64,000 nucleotides of DNA from NCBI RefSeq assembly GCF_014269285.1, contig NZ_JACOAF010000029.1:25183-89182 (forward strand), in the 5' to 3' direction. A program made the position numbers and the translations under genes. This document shows positions 56,784 to 64,000 of this stretch, one piece after another (position 1 is the first letter of the stretch; each line of letters starts with the position of its first letter). Below the pieces are notes generated by a model. It was not told the origin of the DNA, ran no database searches, and saw only the letters and a program-made list of their open reading frames with translations. The stretch is from Rufibacter sediminis. Lineage in GTDB: Bacteria; Bacteroidota; Bacteroidia; Cytophagales; Hymenobacteraceae.

Positions 56784-58445
56784 ATGAGGCCACGCTTTTT
56801 CAGGAACACTCCTTTCATCCTCTTCTGCGCGTTGGCTTTGTTCGTCGTGACCGTGGAAATGCGGCCCGGCCGCCTGTATTTCATTACCACGTATCTTCTC
56901 TTCCAGGACAGTCTGGCCCATCTGCTGCTGTACCTGCTGGTGCTTGCCGCTTCTTTTACCGGACTGTTTCTGTTGCTTTTTAACACCAGCAAAATTCTTT
57001 ACCGGCTGGCACTGGCCCTGCTCCTGCCCTGCCTGTTCATCAGTTTAACGTTTCGGTTCATCACGGGCTACAACTTCATGTACTCCGATGCCGTCTTATC
57101 CTGGAACAACCTGTACCTGGCCGATACCGCTCTCCAGAATTACGGCGGATCAGCGGCCCTGGCCTTCGGCTTGGCCGTTTTGGTGCTCTTTTTGATTTTC
57201 TGGGCCCGAAACAGAACGGCCTGGCGAGCGGCTCCCTGGACGGCCTGGTTGGTACCGTTGGCGGCCATCGCGGCGTTTGCGCTGATCAAGAGGACCACCG
57301 GCACCGTAGATGATTTTCCGGCGTTGTACCGCGTGCCCTTAACCGTACTGGCCGCCGTCACAGACCAGGTGCCTCAACCCGTCCGCACCCCGGTTCCGGT
57401 TTCTCCGGTAGGGGCCGGGGCCCGGCACTTATTTCTGATTGTGGACGAGAGCATTACTGCCACGGAGCTCACTTTGCATCAGCCGCATCTCCAGACTACG
57501 CCTTTTCTGTATTCGGTCCGGAGCCAGTTACTGGACTTTGGGGTGGCGAGTTCTCTGACGAACCAGAGCGCGGGCTCCAACATTGCCCTGATGAGCGGCA
57601 CCCGTTCCTCTGAACTCCCGGACATCAATTATAAAACATTTTCCCGCACCAGCATCTTCCAGTTCGCCCAGAAGGCGGGTTACACCACGTATTACCTGGA
57701 TGCCCAGCTAGGGGGCGATGTGCTGCAGAACTTCATGAGCCCCGAGGACCTGAACTACATCCATCACGTGGAACGTCCCGCCGTTTCTCATCCCCAGGTT
57801 CCTTATCATGAACGAGACCTGCTGGTGGCCGACCGGCTGGCGCAGTTGGCCAAGGCACCGGGCAAAGTATTCGTCTACGTGGTCAAGGCGGGTGCTCACT
57901 GGCCCTACGCCCGTACGTATCCGGCAGATTCGGCGGTCTTTACGCCGGTGCTCTCCCCGCGCAGTATCTACAAAGACCGGGAGCGGACCCTGAACACCTA
58001 CCATAACTCCCTCCGCTGGACGGTAGACCACTTCTGGCGGCGCCTGATGGGCTCCATCTCCCCCGCTGACAGCACGGTGGTGGTTTATACCTCAGACCAC
58101 GGCCAAAACCTGTCCCAAGCTGGCATTAGCCTTACACATGCCTCGGTGCACGAAACCTCCCCGCAGGAGGCGGCGGTGCCGTTGTGGATTTGGGACCCAG
58201 GGCACCTGACCGGGCTTTCCCCAACGGCTAAACCAAGAAAAGGCTATAGCCATGACCACATTTTTCCCACGCTACTCCAATTGCAAGGCTATTCTCCTGC
58301 TTGGGTGCGGCAACACTACGGGGCTTCATTACTGGACAGCCTTGGACCTTCCTCACAGCGCTACTTCCTGGCGGGAGACATATTCGGGCGGGGGCCCCAC
58401 AGTCTGGTGCCCTTTCAGGGAGTCGGCTCTCCCACCGGTCAATGA
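56784..58445 (+). CDS. Sulfatase/phosphoethanolamine-transferase-like membrane enzyme
   Basis: 553 aa from ATG 56784; the longer open frame from 56589 crosses the divergent gene. N-terminal helices (about 9-27, 35-60, 65-85, 110-135 and 145-165) precede an alkaline-phosphatase-fold domain: HLFLIVDESITATELTLHQPHLQTTPFL (position of the nucleophile and first metal ligand), SNIALMSGTRSSELP, GAHWPYARTYP, VVVYTSDHGQNL and the H in HASVHETSPQEAAVPLWIW. The layout matches the EptA/CptA and OpgE type that move phosphoethanolamine to lipid A or glycans. Which group is transferred is inferred, not shown. Confidence 0.8.
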   Translation: MRPRFFRNTPFILFCALALFVVTVEMRPGRLYFITTYLLFQDSLAHLLLYLLVLAASFTGLFLLLFNTSKILYRLALALLLPCLFISLTFRFITGYNFMYSDAVLSWNNLYLADTALQNYGGSAALAFGLAVLVLFLIFWARNRTAWRAAPWTAWLVPLAAIAAFALIKRTTGTVDDFPALYRVPLTVLAAVTDQVPQPVRTPVPVSPVGAGARHLFLIVDESITATELTLHQPHLQTTPFLYSVRSQLLDFGVASSLTNQSAGSNIALMSGTRSSELPDINYKTFSRTSIFQFAQKAGYTTYYLDAQLGGDVLQNFMSPEDLNYIHHVERPAVSHPQVPYHERDLLVADRLAQLAKAPGKVFVYVVKAGAHWPYARTYPADSAVFTPVLSPRSIYKDRERTLNTYHNSLRWTVDHFWRRLMGSISPADSTVVVYTSDHGQNLSQAGISLTHASVHETSPQEAAVPLWIWDPGHLTGLSPTAKPRKGYSHDHIFPTLLQLQGYSPAWVRQHYGASLLDSLGPSSQRYFLAGDIFGRGPHSLVPFQGVGSPTGQ

Positions 58446-58448
58446 GAT

Positions 58449-58484
58449 GTTTTAAGCACGGTTTCAGGAAATCGGCCGCAAAAC
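58449..58484. repeat. PAL36 copy
   Basis: 36 bp, GTTTTAAGCACGGTTTC / AATCGGCCGCAAAAC; 3 bp after a stop codon. Confidence 0.8.
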
Positions 58485-58572
58485 AACTTACCTGGAACGC
58501 ACTCAATTCAGGCACCGGCATCTGTAAATGATAGGCACTAAAGCATGCTCTTACCGGGCGCACCTAACAGCC

Positions 58573-58618
58573 AACCTGCTTTGGGGCCGTTTTCCTGAAA
58601 ACTGCCCCAAAGCAGGTT
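58573..58618. terminator. PAL36 copy with extended stem, likely terminator
   Basis: Core PAL36 58578-58613 (GCTTTGGGGCCGTTTTCC / AACTGCCCCAAAGC) extended by AACCT/AGGTT to a 15-bp perfect outer stem. Located between the transferase gene and the rpsP promoter, where a terminator is expected. Confidence 0.8.
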
Positions 58619-58667
58619 TCTAAAACTTCTCTTTCTCAAATCCTTAGAAGTTTCAAAATTATTCTAG

Positions 58668-58675
58668 TACCTTTG
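58668..58675 (+). promoter_or_regulatory. -7 box of the rpsP operon
   Basis: TACCTTTG, perfect -7 box; leader about 40 nt. Confidence 0.7.
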
Positions 58676-58684
58676 CACCCCAAT

Positions 58685-58701
58685 GCCGGACGGGATCCGG
58701 C
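58685..58701 (+). promoter_or_regulatory. Small hairpin in the rpsP leader
   Basis: GCCGGA-CGGGA-TCCGGC, a 6-bp GC-rich stem with a 5-nt loop, 18 bp before the start codon. Could be a translational control site; no known S16 autoregulator is recognised. Confidence 0.45.
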
Positions 58702-58719
58702 GCTTTAACAAAGTTTATT

Positions 58720-59280
58720 ATGGCTGTTAAAATCAGACTGGCCCGCAGAGGCCGCAAAAAAGCTGCGATGTATGACATCGTGGTTGCAGATGCTCGTTCA
58801 CCACGTGATGGTCGTTTCATCGAGAAATTGGGTACGTACAACCCGCAAACCAACCCTGCCACTATCAACTTCAACGAAGACAAAGCGTTGGATTGGGTAT
58901 TGAAAGGTGCGCAACCAACTGACACCGTGAAAGCCATGCTTTCTTACACCGGCGTTATGTTCAGAAAACACTTGCAGATTGGCGTACTGAAAGGCGCTGT
59001 GACGCAAGAGCAGGCAGATGCCCGCTACGCTGAGTGGAAAGCTGCGAAAGAAGCTAAAATCACCGGTAAAGTAGAGAAATTAGGAAGCGACAAAGCTGCT
59101 CAGAGAAAAGCTGCTCTGGAAGCTGAGGCGAAAGTAAACGCGGCCCGTGCTGAGGCCATCCGTTTGAAAAACACGCCTGAGCCAGTAGCCGCGGAAGAAG
59201 AAGCTCCGGCTGCCGAAGGCGATGCCACCGAAGGCACCGATGCTCCTGCCGCTGACGCTACTGAAGAAGCCCAAGCTTAA
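58720..59280 (+). CDS. rpsP: 30S ribosomal protein S16
   Basis: Residues 1-85 are S16 ([41 protein letters not shown]). The protein is 186 aa, about twice the usual bacterial length. The C-terminal ~100 residues are helical then Ala/Glu/Pro-rich and acidic ([20 protein letters not shown]), a tail known from Bacteroidota S16. Codon use is that of a highly expressed gene. First gene of rpsP-rimM-trmD; 11 bp to rimM. Start ATG 58720. Confidence 0.97.
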   Translation: MAVKIRLARRGRKKAAMYDIVVADARSPRDGRFIEKLGTYNPQTNPATINFNEDKALDWVLKGAQPTDTVKAMLSYTGVMFRKHLQIGVLKGAVTQEQADARYAEWKAAKEAKITGKVEKLGSDKAAQRKAALEAEAKVNAARAEAIRLKNTPEPVAAEEEAPAAEGDATEGTDAPAADATEEAQA

Positions 59281-59291
59281 TTTTACTAGCC

Positions 59292-59885
59292 ATGACGTTA
59301 GACGCATGCTTCCAACTGGGGTATATCGTGAAGGCGCATGGCACCAAAGGCCAGGTAGTCGCGTTTTTTGACGTGGACTTTCCGGAAGAGTACGATGAAT
59401 TGGAATCAGTTTTCCTGTTAATCAACGGGAAACTGGTTCCTTTTTTCATTGATGACCTCAACCCGCAGGACAAAGGCCGCAGCATCATCAAGTTTGAGGA
59501 TGTGAAGACCGTGGCCGATGCTGAGAAACTCAAAGGCACCGCCCTCTACCTCCCCCTGAACCAACTCCCCGAGCTGGAAGAAGACCAGTTCTACTTCCAC
59601 GAGGTGATTGGGTACACGGTGGTAGACGAGCAGCTGGGCGAGCTGGGCACGGTGCAGACCTTCTTTGACCTGCCCAACCAGGATCTGCTGGCCATGGACT
59701 ATCAGGGCCACGAGGTGCTTATTCCGGTCCAGGACGAGATCATCCTGCGCACCAGCAAAGAGGAGCGCAAGATTTTCGTGAACCTGCCCGAGGGCCTGCT
59801 GGAAGTCTACACCCAACCCTCTAACCGCCAATTGGAAGAACCGCCGTTGGAAGGCGAGGAAAACGAAGACGATGACGCGGTTTGA
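59292..59885 (+). CDS. rimM: Ribosome maturation factor RimM
   Basis: 197 aa. N-terminal RimM domain ([46 protein letters not shown]) and PRC-barrel domain ([47 protein letters not shown]). It binds S19 and assists 30S head assembly. The C-terminus is acidic ([11 protein letters not shown]). It overlaps trmD by 14 bp, implying coupled translation. Start ATG 59292. Confidence 0.96.
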   Translation: MTLDACFQLGYIVKAHGTKGQVVAFFDVDFPEEYDELESVFLLINGKLVPFFIDDLNPQDKGRSIIKFEDVKTVADAEKLKGTALYLPLNQLPELEEDQFYFHEVIGYTVVDEQLGELGTVQTFFDLPNQDLLAMDYQGHEVLIPVQDEIILRTSKEERKIFVNLPEGLLEVYTQPSNRQLEEPPLEGEENEDDDAV

Positions 59886-60561
59886 CATCATCACCTGCCA
59901 GCCCCACCTGCTCACCGGCCCCTTTGACCACTCTATTCTAAAAAGAGCCCAGGACAAAGGATTGGTGGAAGTGCAGCTGCACGACCTCCGGAAGTACGCC
60001 ATCAACAAGCACGGCCAGATTGACGACTATGCCTTTGGCGGAGGCGCTGGCATGGTGCTCATGGTGGAACCCATTGCCAAGTGCATCAGGGAACTGCAGG
60101 CCGAGCGCAGCTATGATGCGGTGATCTACATGACCCCAGACGGCCAGACGCTGAACCAGCCCATGGCCAACCGGTTGTCTATGCTCAAGAACATCATCAT
60201 CCTGTGCGGGCACTACAAAGGTGTGGACCAGCGCGTGCGGGATCTGTTTGTGACCCACGAGATCAGCATAGGTGACTATGTACTCTCGGGCGGGGAACTG
60301 GCCGCGGCGGTGTTGGCAGACTCCCTCATCCGGCTCATTCCAGGCGTGTTGAATGATGAGAGCAGCGCGCTCTCAGACTCTTTCCAGGACAATCTGCTGG
60401 CGCCCCCGGTGTATTCCAGGCCCGCTGATTTTGAAGGACATACCGTGCCAGACATCCTGCTGTCTGGCAACACCCCCAAAGTGGAGGAGTGGCGGTTTGA
60501 GCAGGCCGTGCAGCGCACCCGCCAACTGAGGCCGGATTTGCTGCGCGATGAAAAAAATTAG
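59872..60561 (+). CDS. trmD: tRNA (guanine-N1)-methyltransferase
   Basis: 229 aa, makes m1G37 in tRNA with S-adenosylmethionine. SPOUT knot motifs: [79 protein letters not shown]. Prevents frameshifting at proline codons. It overlaps rimM by 14 bp. Start ATG 59872. Confidence 0.97.
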   Translation: MTRFDIITCQPHLLTGPFDHSILKRAQDKGLVEVQLHDLRKYAINKHGQIDDYAFGGGAGMVLMVEPIAKCIRELQAERSYDAVIYMTPDGQTLNQPMANRLSMLKNIIILCGHYKGVDQRVRDLFVTHEISIGDYVLSGGELAAAVLADSLIRLIPGVLNDESSALSDSFQDNLLAPPVYSRPADFEGHTVPDILLSGNTPKVEEWRFEQAVQRTRQLRPDLLRDEKN

Positions 60562-60594
60562 TACTTGTTGATTTACAATTAGAAAAATAAAGTC

Positions 60595-60602
60595 TATATT
60601 TG
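60595..60602 (+). promoter_or_regulatory. -7 box of rplS
   Basis: TATATTTG, perfect TAnnTTTG; a TTG lies 24 bp upstream (60568-60570). It indicates rplS has its own promoter within the operon. Confidence 0.7.
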
Positions 60603-60643
60603 CACTCCGAATTTTGCAGATATAAAGACACTATATTATAGTC

Positions 60644-60997
60644 ATGAGCGATTTAATTAAATTAGTAGAGCAGGAATACACAGAGAAGCGTGCTTCAATT
60701 CCTACTTTTGCTGCTGGCGACACAGTGAATATTCACGTGAAGATCCGTGAAGGTAACAAAGAGCGTATCCAGCAATTCCAAGGCGTGGTATTGCAACGCA
60801 GAAACTCTGGCGCTAGCGAGACTTTCACTGTAAGAAAAGTGTCTAACCAAATCGGAACCGAGCGTATTTTCCCGCTTCTTTCTCCAAACATCGAGAAAAT
60901 TGAGGTAATCCGCAGAGGTAAAGTAAGAAGAGCCCGTCTGTTCTACCTGAGAGGCCTTTCTGGGAAAGCCGCCCGTATCAAAGAAAAAAGAAGCTAA
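60644..60997 (+). CDS. rplS: 50S ribosomal protein L19
   Basis: 117 aa, standard L19: [93 protein letters not shown]. It sits at the 30S-50S interface. The 82-bp gap from trmD carries its own -7 box; a good intrinsic terminator follows. Codon use of a highly expressed gene. Start ATG 60644. Confidence 0.98.
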   Translation: MSDLIKLVEQEYTEKRASIPTFAAGDTVNIHVKIREGNKERIQQFQGVVLQRRNSGASETFTVRKVSNQIGTERIFPLLSPNIEKIEVIRRGKVRRARLFYLRGLSGKAARIKEKRS

Positions 60998-61359
60998 TAC
61001 CAACCGGTGTAAGCCATCCCATAGTTTTAGTTCCAAAAAAGCCGATCTCCCCGAGATCGGCTTTTTTGTTTGTAGCTGTAACAAGCTTTCTGCCTGATTA
61101 TATTTATGTGCATCCCCGTCCTCACTCCTTTAGCAAATAAGATCTGGCAACTTCTTATTTTTTACAGCAGATCAAATTGCTTAAACAATAAGATATAACA
61201 CTAATCCCCCTACACCTCCTGCCTAAATATTAAATAAACTACTGATTTATAGGTATTTAATTTAAAAAAATCCACTAATAACTTGCCATCTCATAGGCAA
61301 TATGATTAATCGTCAAGCATAGAACCAGTTCTTTTCTCCTATCCTTTCTTTTCTCTTTT
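60998..61359. other. 362-bp AT-rich gap after rplS
   Basis: Terminator at 61035-61067, then AT-rich sequence with no clear promoter or gene. Confidence 0.6.
61035..61067. terminator. Intrinsic terminator after rplS
   Basis: 15-bp stem including AAAAAA/TTTTTT around GCCGATCTC / GAGATCGGC, 3-nt loop. Confidence 0.95.
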
Positions 61360-61935
61360 ATGAAAAATGGATTTTTAAGGTTTCTGGAGAATACTGCGCC
61401 TCTGAGCGATGGACTAAAGGAGGCTTTACAAGAATCACTCAAAGGACCTTACCCTATAAAAAAGGGCACAATATTGCTCCGGGAAGGAGAAATAAGTACC
61501 ACTGCTTACTTTATAATACAGGGTATGGCCCGAATGTACTACAAGGTTAACAACAAAGAAGTAACCAGCCGGTTTATTCCAGAAGACTCAATAGCCATTC
61601 CCTACTACAGCTTTCTATCTCAACAACCCTCCTATGAAAGCATGGATGTTTTAGAGACTTCACAAGTACTCTCTATTAATCGATTGGATTTTGAGAATCT
61701 ATATGAGCAATATCCGGAACTGCACAACCTAATGCGACAACAATTAGCAAAAGCTTTGATACAAAGTGATGAGCGTGGAATGATGATTAGAAAGTTACAA
61801 GCTAAAGAACGGTACGAAGTACTGCTAAAGAAATATCCAGATATATTCTTAAGAGCTTCGGTAGAACAAATAGCCACTTTCCTAGGGATTCGTAGAGAGA
61901 CCCTCGCCCGAATACGAACTCAAAGCAGAGTGTGA
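61360..61935 (+). CDS. Crp/Fnr-family transcriptional regulator
   Basis: 191 aa. Cyclic-nucleotide-binding-like beta-roll (about 30-115: IKKGTILLREGEISTTAYFIIQGMARMYY) followed by a short helix-turn-helix (about 145-190: RYEVLLKKYPDIFLRASVEQIATFLGIRRETLARIRTQSR). Typical of Bacteroidota Crp/Fnr proteins of unknown ligand; the Arg and Ser that hold cAMP in Crp are not evident. Start ATG 61360. Codon use and base composition are AT-rich compared with the ribosomal operon next door. Confidence 0.9.
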   Translation: MKNGFLRFLENTAPLSDGLKEALQESLKGPYPIKKGTILLREGEISTTAYFIIQGMARMYYKVNNKEVTSRFIPEDSIAIPYYSFLSQQPSYESMDVLETSQVLSINRLDFENLYEQYPELHNLMRQQLAKALIQSDERGMMIRKLQAKERYEVLLKKYPDIFLRASVEQIATFLGIRRETLARIRTQSRV

Positions 61936-62530
61936 TATTTATCACAAAAAAATGAGTATGACAAGCACGATCTACTAATCCTATTTTTTATTTATATATT
62001 TATATAATATATCAAGTTATTCTAGTTACTGGGTAAAAGCTAGGTATACCTTTAAGGAACTTAACCGATAAAGTATAAATCAACAAAATAAACGATATGG
62101 CAAAACTTTTACATCCCTAATTCAGCCATTCTCTCCCCCTTGGCACTACCTTCACTACTTTCCTAATATATTCCAGTATTTAGCAGAGTAGCCAGCATTA
62201 CCTATTTTATTGGTATTTAAAAGTATTTGCAAACAACATAGGTAAAAGTCTGATTTTCTCCTTATAAACAATAGCACCTAGATTAATTCTTTTGATTTTT
62301 AAATACACTTGCCAAAAATTCGATACACAATAAAGTATTATAATTTGTTATCAGAAGATATTTAAAAAAACACGATATCTACTGATACTGCAAATTGGAC
62401 TCCAATACTTTCTAGTATGTATTTGAGTAATAGTGCTTCGCTCCCACTGCATCCTTGCAAACAGCAACTAAAAGGATGCTATTCATCCCTCTCTGCAATA
62501 CAAGTTCTACACTTTTACCTGCTAAACTAT
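61936..62530. other. 595-bp AT-rich gap
   Basis: Very AT-rich with poly-A/T stretches; no gene judged real although a frame is open from 62417. A TAATTTG at about 62341 might be a -7 box. Nothing else seen. Confidence 0.55.
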
Positions 62531-63592
62531 ATGAAACAGCTTCTACTACTTTCTGGTCTACTATTAGGGTTCTTTTCCACCCATACGGTTGTTGCTAAAA
62601 TATGGCGACTTAACAATAACCCAGGTACTACCACAGGTGATTTCAAAGCCCTCCAAGAAGCCCACGATGCTGCCTCTACTGGAGATACCCTTTACCTGGA
62701 AGGCTCACCAAATCATTATGGATCATTATCTTCCTCAAAAAAGCTTATTATTATTGGACCTGGTTATTACCTAGCAGAAAATAGCATTTCAAATATAAAT
62801 ACCGCTTCTGCTTTAGTACAAGGAATTGTTCTTAGTGATGGTGCCCAAGGATCAGAAATCATTGGGCTAGACTTTTTTGGCAATTCCGTTGATATTCGCA
62901 CAAGTGACATATTCATTAGGCGAAATAAGTTTAACAACAATAGTGGCGATAGCAACTTAGAACAATTAATTTGGGGGACAGGCAGAATTTACCTAAACAG
63001 TTCCACTGCGAATAACATATTCATAACCCAAAATTTCGGACTCGAAATACATGGCCCTAGCTACGCTAATACCGGCATATTGATTACAAACAATCTAATT
63101 GCCAGCCCAGGTTACTATGGAGAAGACAATACTCAACTTAGCGTAAATATCAATGCTTTTACCATGGCAGTTTTCCAGAACAATATCTTTTTACGAGGTA
63201 CTGTGAGTTCGCATAGAGCTTCATTCACCAACAACATCATGGTGAAAGGCTTTTTTGAAGAAAGAGAAAACATGGCTTCTAATAATTTGGGGAACGCCGC
63301 CCAGTTTGGAACAGCTGATGGCAATAAGTCTAACATAGACATGAGCACCGTGTTTAATGGCACCGACTCGCCGGATGACCGTTGGAGGTTAAAAGCGGGC
63401 TCACCTGCTATAGGTGCTGGCTATGGAAGCACATCAGCAAAGCCAGTAGATGCGGGTATGTTTTGGGGAAACACGCCTTACCGAATCTCTGGACTACCAG
63501 GTATACCCGTTATTTATTTCATAAATGTACAATCTGTAGGTAGCAATACAGACCCTATTGATGTAACTGTAAAGGTTAGATCGACAAACTAA
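62531..63592 (+). CDS. Secreted right-handed beta-helix protein
   Basis: 353 aa from ATG 62531, which starts a signal peptide (QLLLLSGLLLGFFSTHTVVA); the frame is open from 62417 without signal logic. The mature part follows a parallel beta-helix pattern (TSDIFIRRNKFNNNSGD; NNIFITQNFGLEIHG; TGILITNNLIASPG; VFQNNIFLRGTV; SFTNNIMVKG) and ends with RWRLKAGSPAIGAGYGSTSAKPVDAGMF, the usual end of these folds. Such proteins bind or cut polysaccharides; no catalytic residues are identified. AT-rich composition. It may pair with the next gene, 137 bp downstream. Confidence 0.8.
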   Translation: MKQLLLLSGLLLGFFSTHTVVAKIWRLNNNPGTTTGDFKALQEAHDAASTGDTLYLEGSPNHYGSLSSSKKLIIIGPGYYLAENSISNINTASALVQGIVLSDGAQGSEIIGLDFFGNSVDIRTSDIFIRRNKFNNNSGDSNLEQLIWGTGRIYLNSSTANNIFITQNFGLEIHGPSYANTGILITNNLIASPGYYGEDNTQLSVNINAFTMAVFQNNIFLRGTVSSHRASFTNNIMVKGFFEERENMASNNLGNAAQFGTADGNKSNIDMSTVFNGTDSPDDRWRLKAGSPAIGAGYGSTSAKPVDAGMFWGNTPYRISGLPGIPVIYFINVQSVGSNTDPIDVTVKVRSTN

Positions 63593-63620
63593 GGATCCCA
63601 CCACCTTTTCTTGCCCTATA

Positions 63621-63662
63621 AATCCTGCTTTCTGAAACTTCAAAATTCCAGAAAGCAGGATT
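63621..63662. terminator. Hairpin terminator after the beta-helix gene
   Basis: Perfect 14-bp stem (63621-63634 with 63649-63662), 14-nt loop. Ends in TT only, so strength is uncertain. Confidence 0.75.
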
Positions 63663-63729
63663 GACGTGCCTTACCTCACGCTTTAGTGTTATTACCAGTT
63701 TGTCTATCATCACCTCTTTCCGGTAAATC

Positions 63730-64000
63730 ATGAAAGTATTTTTACATAGATTCCTCTTGACCCTTGGAGTTTTACTGTGCTATTCCTTTCTATTAGGCTT
63801 ATCCAACGCCAGCGCACAGCAAATAACCAAGTTAGAATACTTTTTCAACCATGATCCTGGGTTTGGGAAGGGTATTAATGTGCCTCTATCCCCTGGAAAT
63901 GATGTCACGAAGACCTTCGCCGCCGACGTGACCGCCTTGGAGCCCGGCTTCCACCAGCTCCACCTGCGCTTCAAGGACGCCAACGGCCGCTGGGGCATGA
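63730..64000 (+). CDS. Surface protein, truncated by window end
   Basis: The first 90 codons are present. Signal peptide to about residue 33 (SNASAQ), then ITKLEYFFNHDPGFGKGINVPL and TFAADVTALEPGFHQLHLRFKDANGRWG. This unit occurs in large T9SS-exported Bacteroidota surface proteins (repeats of E-Y-F-x-x-DPGFG ... FHxLxxRxKDxxGRWS). The reading frame continues past the edge. Base composition jumps near 63905 from AT-rich to very GC-rich within the gene. Start ATG 63730. Confidence 0.7.
   Translation, partial: MKVFLHRFLLTLGVLLCYSFLLGLSNASAQQITKLEYFFNHDPGFGKGINVPLSPGNDVTKTFAADVTALEPGFHQLHLRFKDANGRWGM

Noticed and set aside
1..64000. Search for CRISPR arrays, tRNA or rRNA genes, transposases and phage genes
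   Set aside because: No evenly spaced direct repeats, cloverleaf-like segments, rRNA-like stretches or transposase motifs were seen by eye; a covariance-model scan would be needed to exclude a tRNA in the AT-rich gaps.

Overview
The window comes from a member of the Bacteroidota, most likely the Cytophagales family Hymenobacteraceae (Rufibacter/Pontibacter-like). Evidence for this: Bacteroidota-type promoters (TAnnTTTG -7 boxes), type IX secretion tails, a LytTR/LytS pair, SusC-like and OMP_b-brl outer-membrane proteins, a BlaI-M56 pair fused to TonB-like modules, a long S16 tail, and the order rpsP-rimM-trmD-rplS. The genus is inference. Most of the window has balanced to GC-rich coding sequence. 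Two stretches (14.2-15.3 kb and 61-63.9 kb) are clearly AT-richer. I saw no rRNA, tRNA, CRISPR array, transposase or prophage gene.

Layout. 0-3 kb: edge of an oxidoreductase and a siderophore-type TonB receptor. 3-10.5 kb: a T9SS cargo protein, a LytTR response regulator, its LytS-type kinase, an outer-membrane beta-barrel protein and a DUF5700 metalloprotease. The last three genes share a promoter architecture that suggests one regulon. 10.7-20.7 kb: DUF983, AraC, PQQ-type sugar dehydrogenase, DUF962, a TonB-module protein, a PolX-like PHP protein, a lipoprotein, GT25 and EVE. 21-29.6 kb: NhaA, pyrR-pyrB, a TolC-like protein, aminopeptidase P and a subtilase. 30-33.3 kb: blaI-blaR1-like operon with four TonB-like modules and a double-palindrome operator. 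33.7-46 kb: GT4, GNAT, DUF421, DUF2254, M16 peptidase, HEIGH metalloprotease, T9SS subtilase, aminotransferase and a SirB1-like protein. 46-55.6 kb: acyl-CoA carboxylase beta, MlaD, amidase and LptD (an envelope cluster), panB, an RluA-type pseudouridine synthase and a desaturase. 55.6-64 kb: DUF418, an alkaline-phosphatase-fold transferase, rpsP-rimM-trmD-rplS, a Crp/Fnr regulator, a beta-helix protein and a truncated surface protein.

Two observations stand out. First, a 34-36 bp imperfect palindrome (called PAL36 here; half-site roughly GTTTTRGGSCTGTTTTC) occurs about 35 times between genes, roughly once per 1.8 kb, mostly just after stop codons. At least one copy lies inside a gene. Second, three promoters next to the LytS/LytTR genes carry TTGGGAT direct repeats 21 bp apart and exactly 37 bp from the -7 box. 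A PAL36 copy sits exactly 5 bp outside each. This looks like an uncharacterised two-component regulon of kinase, outer-membrane barrel and metalloprotease.
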